64,000 nt of DNA from the NCBI GenBank assembly GCA_037954665.1, contig JBBMOL010000119.1, positions 1,178,001 through 1,242,000 of the forward strand, given 5' to 3'. Within the stretch, counting starts at the first letter, position 1; every line of letters starts with the position of its first letter. Of this stretch, positions 11,705 to 24,559 are shown piece by piece. The notes under the pieces were generated by a model. That model was not told the origin of the DNA and searched no databases. It saw nothing but the letters and a program-made list of their open reading frames with translations. This DNA is from Laguncularia racemosa (taxonomy: Eukaryota > Streptophyta > Magnoliopsida > Myrtales > Combretaceae). The position numbers and the translations under genes are program-made.

Positions 11705-14700
11705 TTAATTTGCTCAACGTTTAGGGAAAAGCAATAAGATTATTCACCACTTCTTATACCATGCATTATATCATAACCCATATGTGTTAGATTGGATTGC
11801 AATGTATGTCTCAATCATAGTTGTCAAAATTGCGATTTTACTCATACAATTATATGAGTTTATGTTTTTATAAGGGTTTTTCAAGTTAAATTGCATATAA
11901 AATCGTTTTTGTATAAACTTGTAGTAAAATCGTGAATTTAGGTATACAATTGAGTAAGATTGTGACAATTTTGATGATTTAGGACAGTTGATAATTAATA
12001 TTTTGTTTTTAATTTGACCTTTTTTTTATCATGATGATTTATTTTGCAATGTATTTATATCGACACTAATATATATGTTTTAGTTTTATGCATTAGCATA
12101 ATGATTTATAAGTAAATATTTATACTATAATTTATATTGTGATAAAAATTTATATTAAATTTCTTTATTTATAGCATGTATTTTAAAATTTTTATAACTT
12201 CTGTAAACATATTTATAATTTTTTACTACTAATTTACATAGATTATAAAAACTTACATTTCTACAATTCAATTATACGAACCCTTTGACGATTTTAAGTA
12301 AAATCATGAGTTTAACAACCTTGGTCTCAATACTAATATGAGTCAAATATTTGTTAATTCCAATTATAGAGGGACAACTAGATACTTCAACAACACATTA
12401 CCTATGCAATTGAAATATAAGGAAAAAAAATTAATTTTGATAAAATAAATAAATAGAAATGCAACTATAAATATATAAATGCATATATTGAAAATGCGTG
12501 TAATTCCATAACTAAAATCAAATACAACTTTCGAATAAAATAAGAATTCATTAGATGACTCTAGAAAGAAAATAAGAATTTATGGATGGCATTTTATAAG
12601 ATATGAGAATTTTGGCAATATGCAAAACTTACTATAAGATGGGATAGGACAAATCTCAAGCCTATCAAAAACATTATAAATGCAATCTTAGGTCTCTTTC
12701 ACAACTTGACGTGATAGAACAGGGAAGCACCTTGAGGTCACATTGAATCACAAGCAAGTCTCTCAATTAGTTTCCTGCAATTTCCATTTCGACTTCAGAA
12801 AAACAATAAAATTTTAAAATTCAGATCAACTCTATACTTAACCTTTGAAGCAAAAGCAAACCCCAACCCTAAACTTAACCCTAACCCTACCTGCCATCCT
12901 TTACAATAAAGATCCCATATTATAAATTTAATCTCATCTCCTCAAATCATCTAATATACAAACAAAATTTCAAGAAAAACTAACAATTTAGTAGATTAAA
13001 ACTTTTAACTTTGATTACCCCAACCTTACTTAATGAATAAGCTATTGATTGCATCATAGAACTAAGAACACACTCATGAAAGCATTATAGACTTAATCTT
13101 TACAATATAACTTAAAAGCAATTTAGTTAAAGATCTAAGCCATAAAATTTGTAGAAACAATCCCATAGGATGTAAAAATTTAGAAATTCTTAGAAGTAAA
13201 ATACAAAATCTAATAGGGAAGGAAACTTACAATTATTGGGAAGATTTACATCATAAGTAAATTTAAGAGTTTAAGAGATTCTTTAAAGAAAAAGTTTGAA
13301 GAACTTAAAATGGAGATTCAAAAAATGTAAAGCCTAGTTACAAGCAAATGGTAAATTTTTAAGTTCCAAAGATTTATTACAACCTGGAAGATTTATTAGT
13401 CACTAATGTGTGTTCCTTACTTTGGGATATCAAGATTATAATTGCACATTTAATAAAATTTTATACACTAGATGTCTAGAGTTTCTCTACAACATGACTG
13501 AGAATGTTATAAGTGAAATATGTACAAAAAGTAGTAAAAATTAGAAACACACATACACACACACAAAGAAAAAAAAGAAAAAAAAATCAAATCGTTCGAC
13601 CACTTAAGCATCCTAACTTCACTTTAACTAAGTAAGGTTTCATCAAATTGGAGGCTATCATTTCTAGATTTGCAAGAGAAGAATATTCTCGACTAAAAAC
13701 TATAATCCAAACCAAATTGAGTGCAATACTTAAAATAACACACCCTCACTTAGAATTATGAAATATGTCTTCAAAAGGACAATTACAAAAAAAAAAAAAA
13801 ATCTAGAGAATATTAAGAAAACCTAAGGAAATTCACTTGTAAAGCAAGGGAAATCCAAACATTTTAAAGCATCACATCAAATGTTCAATGATGACAACAT
13901 TTACTCAATACTTGCGCTTAGATGAGTATGAATAAAAGATCCCTAGTTAATTAAGGGAAAAGTACTATTTTTTTTTTATGGAATCTCTATTATTCTTAAA
14001 GGACATTATGAATTTTTAAAGATAATTAGTTTTTTTTTCTTAAATTTTCCAAAATCTATAATTTATTATGATAATATTCACTAACCTTAATAGCTTCTTA
14101 GTAAATAAATTTTTATTTACTCTACCCAAAATGCATAATAGAGTATATATAGAAATACAAGAATGTCAAACCCTTATAGTACAATTGGAAATAACTTAGA
14201 ACTAAGGAACTACAAAATTGGAAACCTTCCAAGCACACAAATGACCTATTATCCTTCTTTTATTTTTTATTTTTTTTTTCCTTCTTGCTCTTTTGAACCT
14301 AAGCCTCATTAAATTCAAGACAAAAATTTAACTAATCCCTACCTTGAATCGAATTTGCAACTCGATATAATTACTCATAGACTTGAGCAACATCTACAAT
14401 GTGGATTATCGTCTGGTTTAATCTTGCTAATCTCCCACCTCCAAGCTATTTAGTGCACCATACATACCTATGAACTCTATCACCATACATCTAAATGATA
14501 TTATTCATCTACTTTGACAATCGTGCCTACTTATAGACATTAACACTTGTGACACTATACCTAAAGTTAAAAGCACTTTGTATACTCTCTAGCCTCTACC
14601 TTTTGCCTTCATATGATAAAAGTAAAGTAAAACCAATTTTTCCAGTTGTGTAGCCAATACACATTTTTCTCATAGATAATGGTACAAAAGCCGAGATCCC

Positions 14701-15817
14701 CTACCTTAGGATTAACAACCACAATCAAACCATTGAGAATCACTATCCCTTACAACTGCAATAGGAACAGTTTAGACTTGACCCCTCTCATTACCAATTG
14801 ATATGTATAGGATACCTCTATACTAGCAAATTTCACTTCACTATAATAATTAGCATAATCCATCAAACCAAAAGATAAAAGATTACAATATACCAACCCA
14901 TACTGACACTATGTACATCCTTCCATTATGTAGTTTAACTAGGATTCTACCTAAATCGGTAATTTTTAACCACTGACTGTTATCTATCTGCATAGGGCTA
15001 CTACACACAAGCTCAAAAGTCTAGAACCAATCTTTCCTTCAGCACATATGAGACATACTTCTAAAGCTCGAAACCTAATTCGTAGATTTCCTTTGTTCGT
15101 TAAATGCTAATGCCTCTAACTCTACACAAGCTTGTAAGTTTGTCTAAGACCATGCTGACATCATTTTTGCTTCTCTTGGCACTTAGCCATCATGCAACCT
15201 ATCTACTTTTATAAATAACATATTATACCTAGACCTTTAGAAATCCCTTTAGAATTGCCTCTACACTAGTTTGTCAATGTCTAGCAAGTAACTATTTGCA
15301 ACCTCTCTTTTGATGGATCTTATCTCATGTTCCAATTGGTCCTTACTTAATAAATTGCTCTTGACTCTACTATTAGAAAGTTATCTTTACCATACATCAT
15401 GGTCTCCATGAACCCATGAGATAAGGACAATAGAGAGTACAATAGGATCATCACTTAGTCTTTAAACTTAACCTTAACATCAATATTTTGAAACCATTAG
15501 TAAGTGACATGAAATTTGAAATATATTATCTTACTAATAACCATTCACTTATCTAAAACATATACAATCAATTACTTTGACACTAGTTGACTCGTTAGAG
15601 ATTTGATCATGTACAACTCTTCCAAATTCTTCTACATTCTTACAATCATATTGTTTACCAATATGTCACTATTTATCATACTCAATTGGATTGTCATTAC
15701 AACCTTCTCATTAAGATTTAGTTACTCATCCTCCATGGAGTTTAGGTACTTATCCAAATCCTTCTCTAGCTTGCTTGCATTAGGACACCTTGCATTTGCA
15801 TTTGCCATAACCAAAAT
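11705..15817. other. AT-rich intergenic sequence, mostly unidentifiable
   Basis: No host gene was recognised. The stretch around 14300-15800 is less AT-rich and may be the eroded interior of a minus-strand LTR retrotransposon, because a primer-binding-site-like motif lies at its right edge. Stops are too frequent to assign domains. A short run of CCCTAA-like units is present near 12855-12892. Confidence 0.4.
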
Positions 15818-16220
15818 TTGGGATACCAATTTGTTGGGACAAAAGATGGAGTTAAGGTTATAGATTGTAGAACACACAATAAATAAGAAAAATAAAGGAA
15901 TATGACACATGGATTTTACATTGAATACTCCAAAACCAATGGGTTATAAGAACTATGAATAAGACTAAAGAGATCCCTAAGTTATTTATTGTTTAACTCA
16001 CCCTATCCAATGTAGATAACAACATATACATAGAGTTAAAAAACCCAAACTCTAATACCTAGAATAAGAAATGATTCAGGCACCAAGACTAAACCACATA
16101 GTGACCTTTATCCATTTCTTTGCCTACTCTCTCTTTCAAATTTCAGTCTCACGTTAACATTTTCATTTGTGCAAAGTGTAATTCATCCCTTAAACTACTG
16201 ATAACTTGGAATCAAAAAAA
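15818..16220 (-). mobile_element. Possible 5' LTR and primer-binding-site relic of a minus-strand retrotransposon
   Basis: On the minus strand the sequence runs CCAACA, then AA, then TTGGTATCC (15821-15838). This resembles an LTR ending in CA followed by a primer-binding site for initiator tRNA-Met (TGGTATC start). The stretch to its right would be the LTR. No second LTR copy was found, and the match to the tRNA breaks after about eight bases. Confidence 0.28.
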
Positions 16221-18050
16221 TAAAAAGGAAAAGGATTAAAGAACGATATTACCGGTCGAGTAGTCTCCCCTTGTAAGTATTTAGCTTTAGGATGTTTTGA
16301 ACCTAATCAAATCCTGTATTGAGCAAAGTTAATATTTGAAGCAATAAAATACTCTCGCCATATTTTCTATAATGCTGTTAGAAGACATGACATTAGCAGA
16401 TATACTTATCCCCGTAAACCATTGATTTCGAGTTTCTGTTAAATTTGAAAACGACTCAATAATTTTTTCCCTTTTCTTTTTGTTCCATCACTCATGATGA
16501 ATCATTGAAGCATCCTTTTATTTATTTATTTATTCATTTTTCTTAATCTTCCACATGATTGAAGAAGTAAAGGTTTTTGCGTGACAAAACTCCCAAGGTT
16601 ATATATAAATTTGAAATAATGTATGCCGGCATACCTAGTTTTGGGTTTCAAGTTATGCACCGCGTGGCCTTTTTAGAATATTAACGGACTTTGACCTTCA
16701 AATGAATGTCAAACTAATTTTATATGCAAGATTTGGCATTCAAATAATGTTATGTCAAGGACCGACCCAACTACCGCCCCGATAGCTTCAAACCTCAGAT
16801 TTTGAATTGCCATTCTTCACAAATCCATAGTACCAGGGTCGTCTAAGCTGCTTTCTTTCATCTTTCCGATCCATCTTTTTGACTACTTCCACATTTAATT
16901 AGTTCCTTTTTGATATGCAAACCCTCGAGCCGAAAACAAGCTACCACCAACGTTATATCTTGCATTATACCCTATTGAAAGTAAAGCTTTAGGTTTCCTT
17001 AAGATACGCTTGAACTGGCTCGACAAAGAAGTAATCCATGCAACTGCTGGACGAGAAGGAAAATTTTATCATGGTTGATAGAGATTCAGTTATAAATCAT
17101 ATGGCATGTAATATACGGACCAATACTAGTAATCCTTGTTTTACCACGTGTCGAGAATATATCACATGTTAGCTAATCTATAGTTAGGTCTAGCTATGAA
17201 AGTTTCATCTATACAAATAATTTTGAATGGAGAGTATACGGGCTTACGGAAGCAAATTGAAGTTTTATATTGGGTTATCGGTTGTTGGGCAGATTAGGTA
17301 TCACTTTTAAATCGTCTAAAATGATATATGTCTTCAATTACTCCATGTCATCGTAATCTATACAGACGTTGTCCTAGTCCACTTAAGGCAGCTTTGGAGT
17401 ACCCTTTTCATTAAACTCCGTCGTTGTGAACATTTTACTTTGTGTTAACGTATATATAAAAATAATAATAACCATAGCTGGTAAATGTTTATAGAGCAAA
17501 GATCACATTTATGTTCCAAGTACACCGTCAACCGCTAGTACAACTTCTTGCTAGCCCTTTCATGGACCATAAAGCTTTTGAGCAATTATATTTTTGGTAG
17601 TAAAATAAAGTTAAGGTTGTACATCATCAAAACTGCCATCAGCTCTCCCATTTCTATTATCGTTATTGTTGTTATCATCGTGGCCATTGTTAATATCGTG
17701 ATTAATACTACGATCAATGATATTAATATCTTCTAATTTCAAATTTTTTAAACCTCATCTTCAATAATATCAATGCCCAGAATCCTAGTTCATGAGGTGG
17801 CAATTTTTCTCTTCTCTTGACTCAACTAGATATAAACCGACTGACATGTCATCTAGTTAACCAAACTGAAACCAAATCAAGGCGTTGCGAGTTTGCGATA
17901 ATCTGTGCTTCTTTTGGGCTCGTAATGCTGCTTTTGAAATCTAAAGTATCTTCCCATGATTTGTCAGATCTAATTTTATCGGGTGATTATTTCAATTAAA
18001 ATAAATAAAAATTGTATACCACTACTACTAGTCTATTAAGCAAGGGTAAG
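16221..18050. other. Intergenic sequence, no gene recognised
   Basis: Short open frames at 17548-17736 and 17817-17999 have no recognisable domain and look like chance frames. No RNA gene or clear repeat boundary was seen until the gypsy element starts at 18056. Confidence 0.5.
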
Positions 18051-18055
18051 CGTTA

Positions 18056-18549
18056 TGTTACGACTGGACAAAGACGTGAAAGAAGGAATCCAACATGACA
18101 TAGAGATGATGTCATTTTATAGTGTGGAAATTGTAATTTTTATAAATAATCAATTGATAACCGTCATTGTAATACAAAGATTAGTGTAGCAGGTGGGAAC
18201 ATTATGTTGCAACAAAAAAACAATTAAACCAAAAACAAGATATAAAATGAAAGATTACAGAAAAGGAAACTATCTTAATTTTCCCAAGAAAACTTGTGAC
18301 TTGAAGTTCACTAGCTCACTCGAATAAGTCAGGATTATCCTTCTTTACCTTGCAAACACAAGAAACACAAGAGAGAAAGAGAGCGAGTGTATGTTAAAAA
18401 CACTAATTTGATTACAACGTATATGATTTTGAGAGAAAGAGAGTAAAAAACTTAACCTTTTTGTATCATTCTTTGAAAGAGAGTTATGGAATTATCTTTA
18501 TTATATCTTAGTGTTGGATAGTAGAGTGGACCTATCGGAAAGCCCAACA
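18056..18549 (+). repeat. 5' LTR of the gypsy element
   Basis: Starts TGTTACGACTGG and ends GCCCAACA. It matches the 3' LTR over nearly its entire length with many substitutions and small indels. The sequence just inside (TTTGGTGCTCTCG) is the expected position of the primer-binding site, but the priming tRNA was not identified. Confidence 0.88.
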
Positions 18550-18689
18550 ATTTGGTGCTCTCGTCTTGATTATGGCACTACAGTTGAGATCTTCTTCACA
18601 CAATGCCGATATGCAAGCAATTAATATTGAAAACTTTCATAATCATAATTAGAGCTCTATTTAGCAAATACTAATGCACAACTTCAAAC

Positions 18690-19521
18690 ATTGACAACAA
18701 GAGTCATTAATATTGAAAACTTTCAAAATCAGAATCTGAGTCCATCAATAATTGCTTCAAATTTAATGGCAAGTGGGGATTCATCATCTTTTGCAAATAA
18801 TGGAACTTTTGTTATTGAAAACTTGTTGAAAGAAATCAAGTTAGAGATTCCCAAATTTTGTGGGACAAATACTTTGGGTTGGATTTTTTAAACCCAGTAG
18901 TTCTTTGGATTTCATAAAGTTCTTGATCATCAACGTATTACTATTACTTCTTTCACCACGTGAGGACTTGCATTTCAATGGTACAAATGGATGTATACTA
19001 ATCATCGTCTTACTTCTTAGTCAAAATTCATATGAGCAATTGAGATTTGTTTTAGACCTTCGAAATATGAAGATGTTGAAGGTATATTATCCTAATTGAC
19101 TAACAAAAGATTAGTTTTTGAATATCAAGTCAAATTTAAAGCCCTTTCTAATCAAGTGGTAAAAGTTCCTAAATCTTTTCTTACTAGTTGCTTTGTTTCC
19201 AATCTCAAGACTAGTATTAGACATGATGTTCAAATTGCTAAGCCTACTTCCTTAATGCATGCTCTTTGGTTAGCTAAACAACATGAAGCCAAATTTCAAG
19301 AGCAATTTTTTCCTAAACCTTCCTTTTCTTCCTCACCTATTTCTAAACCCACTACATTAGAATTTTCTAAACCTCCAACCTCTATTACTTCTTCATATCC
19401 TCTTACTTCATCATCATTATCTTCTTTTAATTCCAAATCCATTTCCATTTCCAGAAGAGAGAAAGGTCTCTATTTAACTCGTGATGAAATGTTTCATAGA
19501 AATCGCAAATGTAAATCCTAG
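18690..19521 (+). pseudogene. gypsy gag relic
   Basis: Broken + strand frames encode a Ty3/gypsy Gag-like region. The segment from 19096 contains the typical run FEYQVKFKALSNQV...SFLTSCFVSNLKTSIRHDV followed by a Ser/Pro-rich linker, as in plant retrotransposon Gag (retrotrans_gag family). The frame shifts around 18880-19100 and ends in a stop at 19521; a complete zinc knuckle was not found. Confidence 0.75.
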
Positions 19522-19639
19522 TTTCTTGCCTTATTACATGATGATTTTATTGATACTATAAGTTGAAGAGGTTAACTTACCCATGGAACATAATGATGAT
19601 TTAGACATTTCTCTTGATGAGTCTATGGCTATTAGTTAC

Positions 19640-21720
19640 CATGCCTTATATGATTAATAATAATCCAGTGTCAATTTTAGTTGATTTGAGTAGTACACAT
19701 AATTTTGTTTAGACTTGGTTAGTAAAACATGTGGGGTTCATTGTTTTACCTTCCCTAAGTTTTCAAGTAATGATTGGTAATGGCAGCAAACTCATTTGTG
19801 AAGGTTAGTGTATTGATGATACTGTAAGCATTTAGGGGGTAGCATTTTGAGATACATTTTATGTTTTGTCGATACAAGGCATAGAGATTGTATTGGTTGT
19901 GTAGTGGCTACAGAGTTTAGGACCTATCACTATTGATTATACAAAACTCACTATGCAATTCTTGAGGAATAGAGTGGTAGTGACTTTAACTGGAGACAAT
20001 ATTGGAGTAGCTAGTCAAAATTTCCACAATCAATTAAGGCATCTTATCCACATTGATGCTATTGTATCTTACTTTCATTTGGTGGCTCAAAAGATTTTAC
20101 ATGATTCCACTAGCATTACAACTGCCAACAATACTTCTCTATCACATGTATTGCATAGATTCTCTAAAGTTTTCAAAGCACCTTCATCATTACGACCATC
20201 TAGAGAGATTTAGCACCATATTCATTTGATCAGTAGGACTTTTCCAATAAATGTCAAGCCATACCACTATCCTCACTTTCAAAAAAGTGAGATTGAAAAG
20301 CAAGTTCGAGAGATGTTAGAGTAGGGCATTATTTAGCCCAGTACTAACTCATTTTCTTCTTCGGTTCTTTTGGTGAAGAAGAAAGATAAAAGTTTGAGAT
20401 TTTGTATTGACTATCGTGCTTTAAATCAAGTCATGATAAAAGATGAATTTCCAATATCAACAATTGACGAGTTATTGGATGACCTTTATGGGGCAGTTAT
20501 CTTTTCTAAATTGGATTTGTGATCTGGTTATCACTATATAAGGATACATAAGGAGGATGTGGAAAAGATAGCTTTTAGAACACATGAGAGCCATTATGAA
20601 TTTTTAGTTATGCTATTAGAATTGAGTAACACACCTGCCATATTCTAAGCTATCATGAACACTATTTTTAAGCCATTATTGAGGATGTTCATTATTGTAT
20701 TTTTTATGACATTCTTGTATATAACAAGACCATGGTTTTACATGTGGAACATTTGTCATAGGTGTTACAAGTGTTACTTGACAGCACTTTCTATCTTAAG
20801 AAGAGTAAATGCTTATTTAGGAAGTAGTCTATTGATTATCTTAGCCATATTGTTTCCACAGAGGGAGTAAGACCTAATCCTTCTAAAGTGCAAGTAGTAC
20901 ATAGTGTACCCTTATCAATTACATTGAAATAGTTGTAGGCTTTTTTGGGACTTTCTAGTTATTATGGGTGCTTTGTTAAAGGAAATGCTACTATAGCTAC
21001 ACCTTTAACTAACATGTTGAAAAGGGACAAGTTTGAGTGGACCGAGTATGCTAGAAATGCTTTTGATAGCTTAAAGCTGGCCCTCATTTTAGCCCCCATA
21101 TTGTTATTGCTTGATTTTTCTAAGGCATTCGTACTAAAGATAGATGCATCTAGAACCAGTATAGGAGTGGTCCTTCTTCAAGACAACCACTTGGTTGCCT
21201 TCTTTAGAAAGGAGTTACCTTCCATTTATGTAAGGCCTATAGTTATATCTAAGAACTACATGCTATTGTAGAATCAATTAGAAACTGAAGGCAATATTTT
21301 TTAGGAGCACGTTTCATTATTCGGACGAATCATTAGAGTATTAAGGAGATACTAAGTCAAATGATTCAGATCCCTAAACAATAGAAGTATTTAGCTAAAC
21401 TTCTTAGCTATGATTACACCATTATGTATAAGAGAGGGTGTGAGAATGTAGTAGCAGATGCTTTTTCACGATAGCATGATAGTGATACTTCTTATTTGGC
21501 AATTTCTATGCCCACTTTTCCTTTTGTGGACGTTGTTAAGAAGGAGTATACACAATTAAGTAGTTTTCATACTATCATTGCTTATATGGAGTTTAGTAAG
21601 ACCTTAAAGTGGCCACTATCTTGAAAAAATGGTTTATTGTATTTCCATGTCTATTCTTATAGTAAGATTCATAATGTCTTTCATGTTTCTATCTTCAAGA
21701 AAGTTCAAGGGTCATAACTT
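19640..21720 (+). pseudogene. gypsy pol relic (protease, RT, RNase H, integrase C-terminus)
   Basis: A protease-like stretch (about 19680-19810) is followed by RT. The RT has readable blocks such as LRFCIDYRALNQ (about 20395) and FPISTIDELLDDLYG, then the catalytic region near 20690-20730 where the frame is lost in a T-run. RNase H follows (20945-21271; FVLKIDASRTSIGVVL) with a downstream CENVVADAFSR block near 21440. Then the sequence jumps to an integrase C-terminal block (SKIHNVFHVSIFKKV, about 21660-21707). The zinc-binding and catalytic core of integrase are absent, so an internal deletion lies near 21600-21655. Confidence 0.82.
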
Positions 21721-21931
21721 CCTTCCCTTGATTTACCAAAGGAAGTTGTTGCTAATCATCTAGTTCTTAAACCCCTTCCAATTTTGGGCACTCGTGAGAT
21801 TATTAGGACAGGATAACCGGTTCAATAGATCTTGGTTAAGTGGAATGGGTTGGTACCTGAAGACACATTTTGTCATATTTACGCTGATCTTAACCTCGAG
21901 GACAAGGTTTCTTTTTCAAGAGGGGAGAAAT

Positions 21932-22416
21932 TGTTATGCCTAAACAAAAACATGAAAGAAGAAATCCAACATGGCATAGAGATTATATCATTTCAGTGTT
22001 GAAATTGTAATTTTTACAAATAATCAATACATAATAGTCATTATAGCACAAAGATTAGTGTAGTAGGTGGGAACATTATGTTGCAACAGAAAAAAAATTA
22101 AGTAAAAAACAAGATATAAAATGAAAGATAATAAAAAATGGGACTATCTTAGTTGCCTTAAGAAAATTTGGTGCCTTGAAGTTCCTTGGCTCACTCGAAG
22201 AAGTCAAGATTATCCTTCTTTACCTTGCAAAAACAAGAAACATGAGAGAGTGTATGTTAGAAACCCCAATTTGATTATAATGTATATATGATTTTGAGAG
22301 AAAAAGAGAGCAAACAACTTAACCTTTTCGTATCCTGCATTGAAATAGAGTTTCAAAATTATCTTTGTTATATCTTAGCATCAGATAGTGGGTTGGACCT
22401 ATCAAAAAGCCCAACA
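21932..22416 (+). repeat. 3' LTR of the gypsy element
   Basis: Starts TGTTATGCC immediately after a polypurine tract (about 21918-21931) and ends CCCAACA. It is collinear with the 5' LTR, nine bases shorter, and visibly diverged from it. Confidence 0.88.
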
Positions 22417-22421
22417 CATTA

Positions 22422-23140
22422 TATCCTAAAAGTTCGAATATCTTTGTAGTTTTATTACACTCATAAATATTGTTAGTGTTGGAGTGAATGGATCTAAGAT
22501 AGGGTAAATGTCTCTATTTTTTTGTACACTGTGCTATGAATACTAATTCTAAAAATTGTGTTTGTGTAGATCATCCTAGAATCTTTACCTAATAAATTTT
22601 AAGGTTAGAACTTGTAAATTTTTCCTTTTTACCTTTTTTTTTCTTTTAAAATATTATAATCATATATATCTAAAACCATTACATTAACAAATACAAAATA
22701 ACAATAAAATGATATATACACAAACCATGTACCAATTTGGACCTAAGATGTGATAAACATTTAATTAGCTCATTGAGAGTAAATCTATAATAGCAGGTTA
22801 TTAATTGATTGACTCAGTTATATTTTTATTATGATTTTCAAATTCAATTATATTTATAAATAATTTTTTTATGGTTGGATATGTAGTAGCATGAGCATAT
22901 TAAAAATTACAAACTATTATCCTATAACATAAAGCCTACAACATATGTAGTATAGATTTCATGCAAGTTCTAGGATAGATGCATGGTCATAGCTTTCATC
23001 CTTCTTGTAGGTTGTAGGTGTAGGTTTTTTTTTTTTAAAAAAAAATGGAAATAAAATATATCTCGTGATATCTAATTATTACCATGGAATATATCCGACC
23101 ATGTAAGATACAACGGATTCTAAAGTACTACAAATACCAA
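22422..23140. other. Intergenic sequence, no gene recognised
   Basis: AT-rich sequence with poly-T and poly-A tracts. No coding potential or clear repeat boundary was seen. Confidence 0.5.
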
Positions 23141-23475
23141 TACTCAATCCTATTTATGGAATGTTTCATTGACTTCATAAAAGTGGAATAGAATGGCTAT
23201 TTCTCTTATGCAAACCTATTATTGTATTTGATTTGGTAAATAGCTATTCCTTGGAATCATTATCGTCACAAAAAAAAAATTGTAGTTACTTTATAAAATT
23301 AAGAGAATAGTTATTTTTTATTTTATTATATAAATTTTTATAATATATTTTTATATCTATTCATGAGATGAAGTATAAGAAATAGTTATTATTTTTCCAT
23401 TTTACTTTTGAGGATCGAAATTATAATCCCACTCTTAATTTATTCCATTCCATAAACTATACGTTATTGTTTCGA
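23141..23475. mobile_element. Possible MITE-like element (copy C)
   Basis: Both ends carry GGAATGGAAT-like and GGAATAGAAT-like blocks in opposite orientation (TTTATGGAATG on the left; CATTCCATAAA on the right), around a non-coding AT-rich interior with GAATAG...CTATTC-type internal pairing. It resembles the elements at 11424-11704 and 59916-60240, but the ends are poorly defined. Confidence 0.3.
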
Positions 23476-24559
23476 TCTATAGAATATAGTATATAAGATA
23501 TTTATCAGCCATTTTAATTGTATGCTTGTTGCTTCTTTTCATCTTTTCTTTTCACTTTTGGCACGTCTTGGATATTAAAGAAACAAAAAGTCATTAGTTA
23601 CAAGTGCCAAATAACTAATACAAATGACTCCTGGTTAAGTTGTGTTTTGTTCCATAACCAAGAAATTCAGTGAAGTATGTTTTCGTAAGTAATTTAAGCA
23701 ATTTGGTTATTTCCTTGAACTTATGACAAAGTCAACTATACCGTAGTAGGTCAAGAGCTTAGGTCAAATGTTCAATTCCTGACGTTTCTGTATGATTTTT
23801 TTCTTTCCTTTTTATCACTTAGGGAGGAAAATGGATGAGGCTATAAGATAAAAAAATTCTTGACTAATGTTACCGTGTCATATAGTTGATTAATGACATA
23901 AAAATACTAATAAAATTTTTAAAGAAAAGGAAATTTAAATCTAATATGTTTCTTTAGCAGATCATTGGACATACCATTAAATTATAAATATTAATAAAAA
24001 TTTGATATGTGAAAATTTTTATAAAATATAAATAATAGTATTTTAAAAATTATCTACTATCATTATCATACATCGAAATAATATTATTAGTAGAAATTAA
24101 AAGATCCATATATGCTTAAAAACATAAAAGAATTATCTGTACACCACTTATTCATACTCATTGAATGTTTATATAAAACGAATCTTTTTTCCTAAATGCT
24201 AGTATTAACATAGGTATCGCCTTATACCCATTCTTCAATTAAATTGGATCTCCATTTGGGTCTTTTTTTTTTTTTTCTCAAGTATAAATCTAAGTATCCT
24301 ATACATTCAAAAGATTAATAGGATATACACCCAAAATACGTGATTTTTGGTACAACCTAAGTTCCTGTAGTTAGTTAATTAAAATCTACTGTGGTGTGAT
24401 TGCTTTAGACTGTTCTAGATTTATAACTATTCAGACCAACAAAAACAAACTTAGTTCAATTATAAGAAATGCTACTTTTACGAGGTTGGGAATTTTGTAT
24501 TAGGTTTTATTTATAAGTAGCATAAATACTTGTCAAGTTTAGGTAATAAGAAAGAAATA

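Larger units (their letters stand above)
18056..22416 (+). mobile_element. Degenerate Ty3/gypsy (chromovirus-like) LTR retrotransposon, 4.36 kb
   Basis: Two long direct repeats (18056-18549 and 21932-22416) begin TGTTA and end AAGCCCAACA, so they are LTRs with TG...CA ends. Flanking 5-mers CGTTA (18051-18055) and CATTA (22417-22421) look like a target duplication with one later mutation. Between the LTRs, in gypsy order, lie gag, protease, reverse transcriptase and RNase H relics and the C-terminal end of integrase with a chromodomain-like tail. A polypurine tract (AAGAGGGGAGAAAT) abuts the 3' LTR. Many stops and frameshifts, the diverged LTRs and the missing integrase core show an old, non-autonomous copy. 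Confidence 0.88.

Noticed and set aside
12855..12892. CCCTAA-like units suggesting an interstitial telomere repeat
   Set aside because: Only a few irregular units are present; too short and degenerate to call.
23745..23790. GTTCAATTCC resembling a Pol III B box (possible SINE head)
   Set aside because: No convincing A box at the right spacing and no recognisable SINE body or tail.
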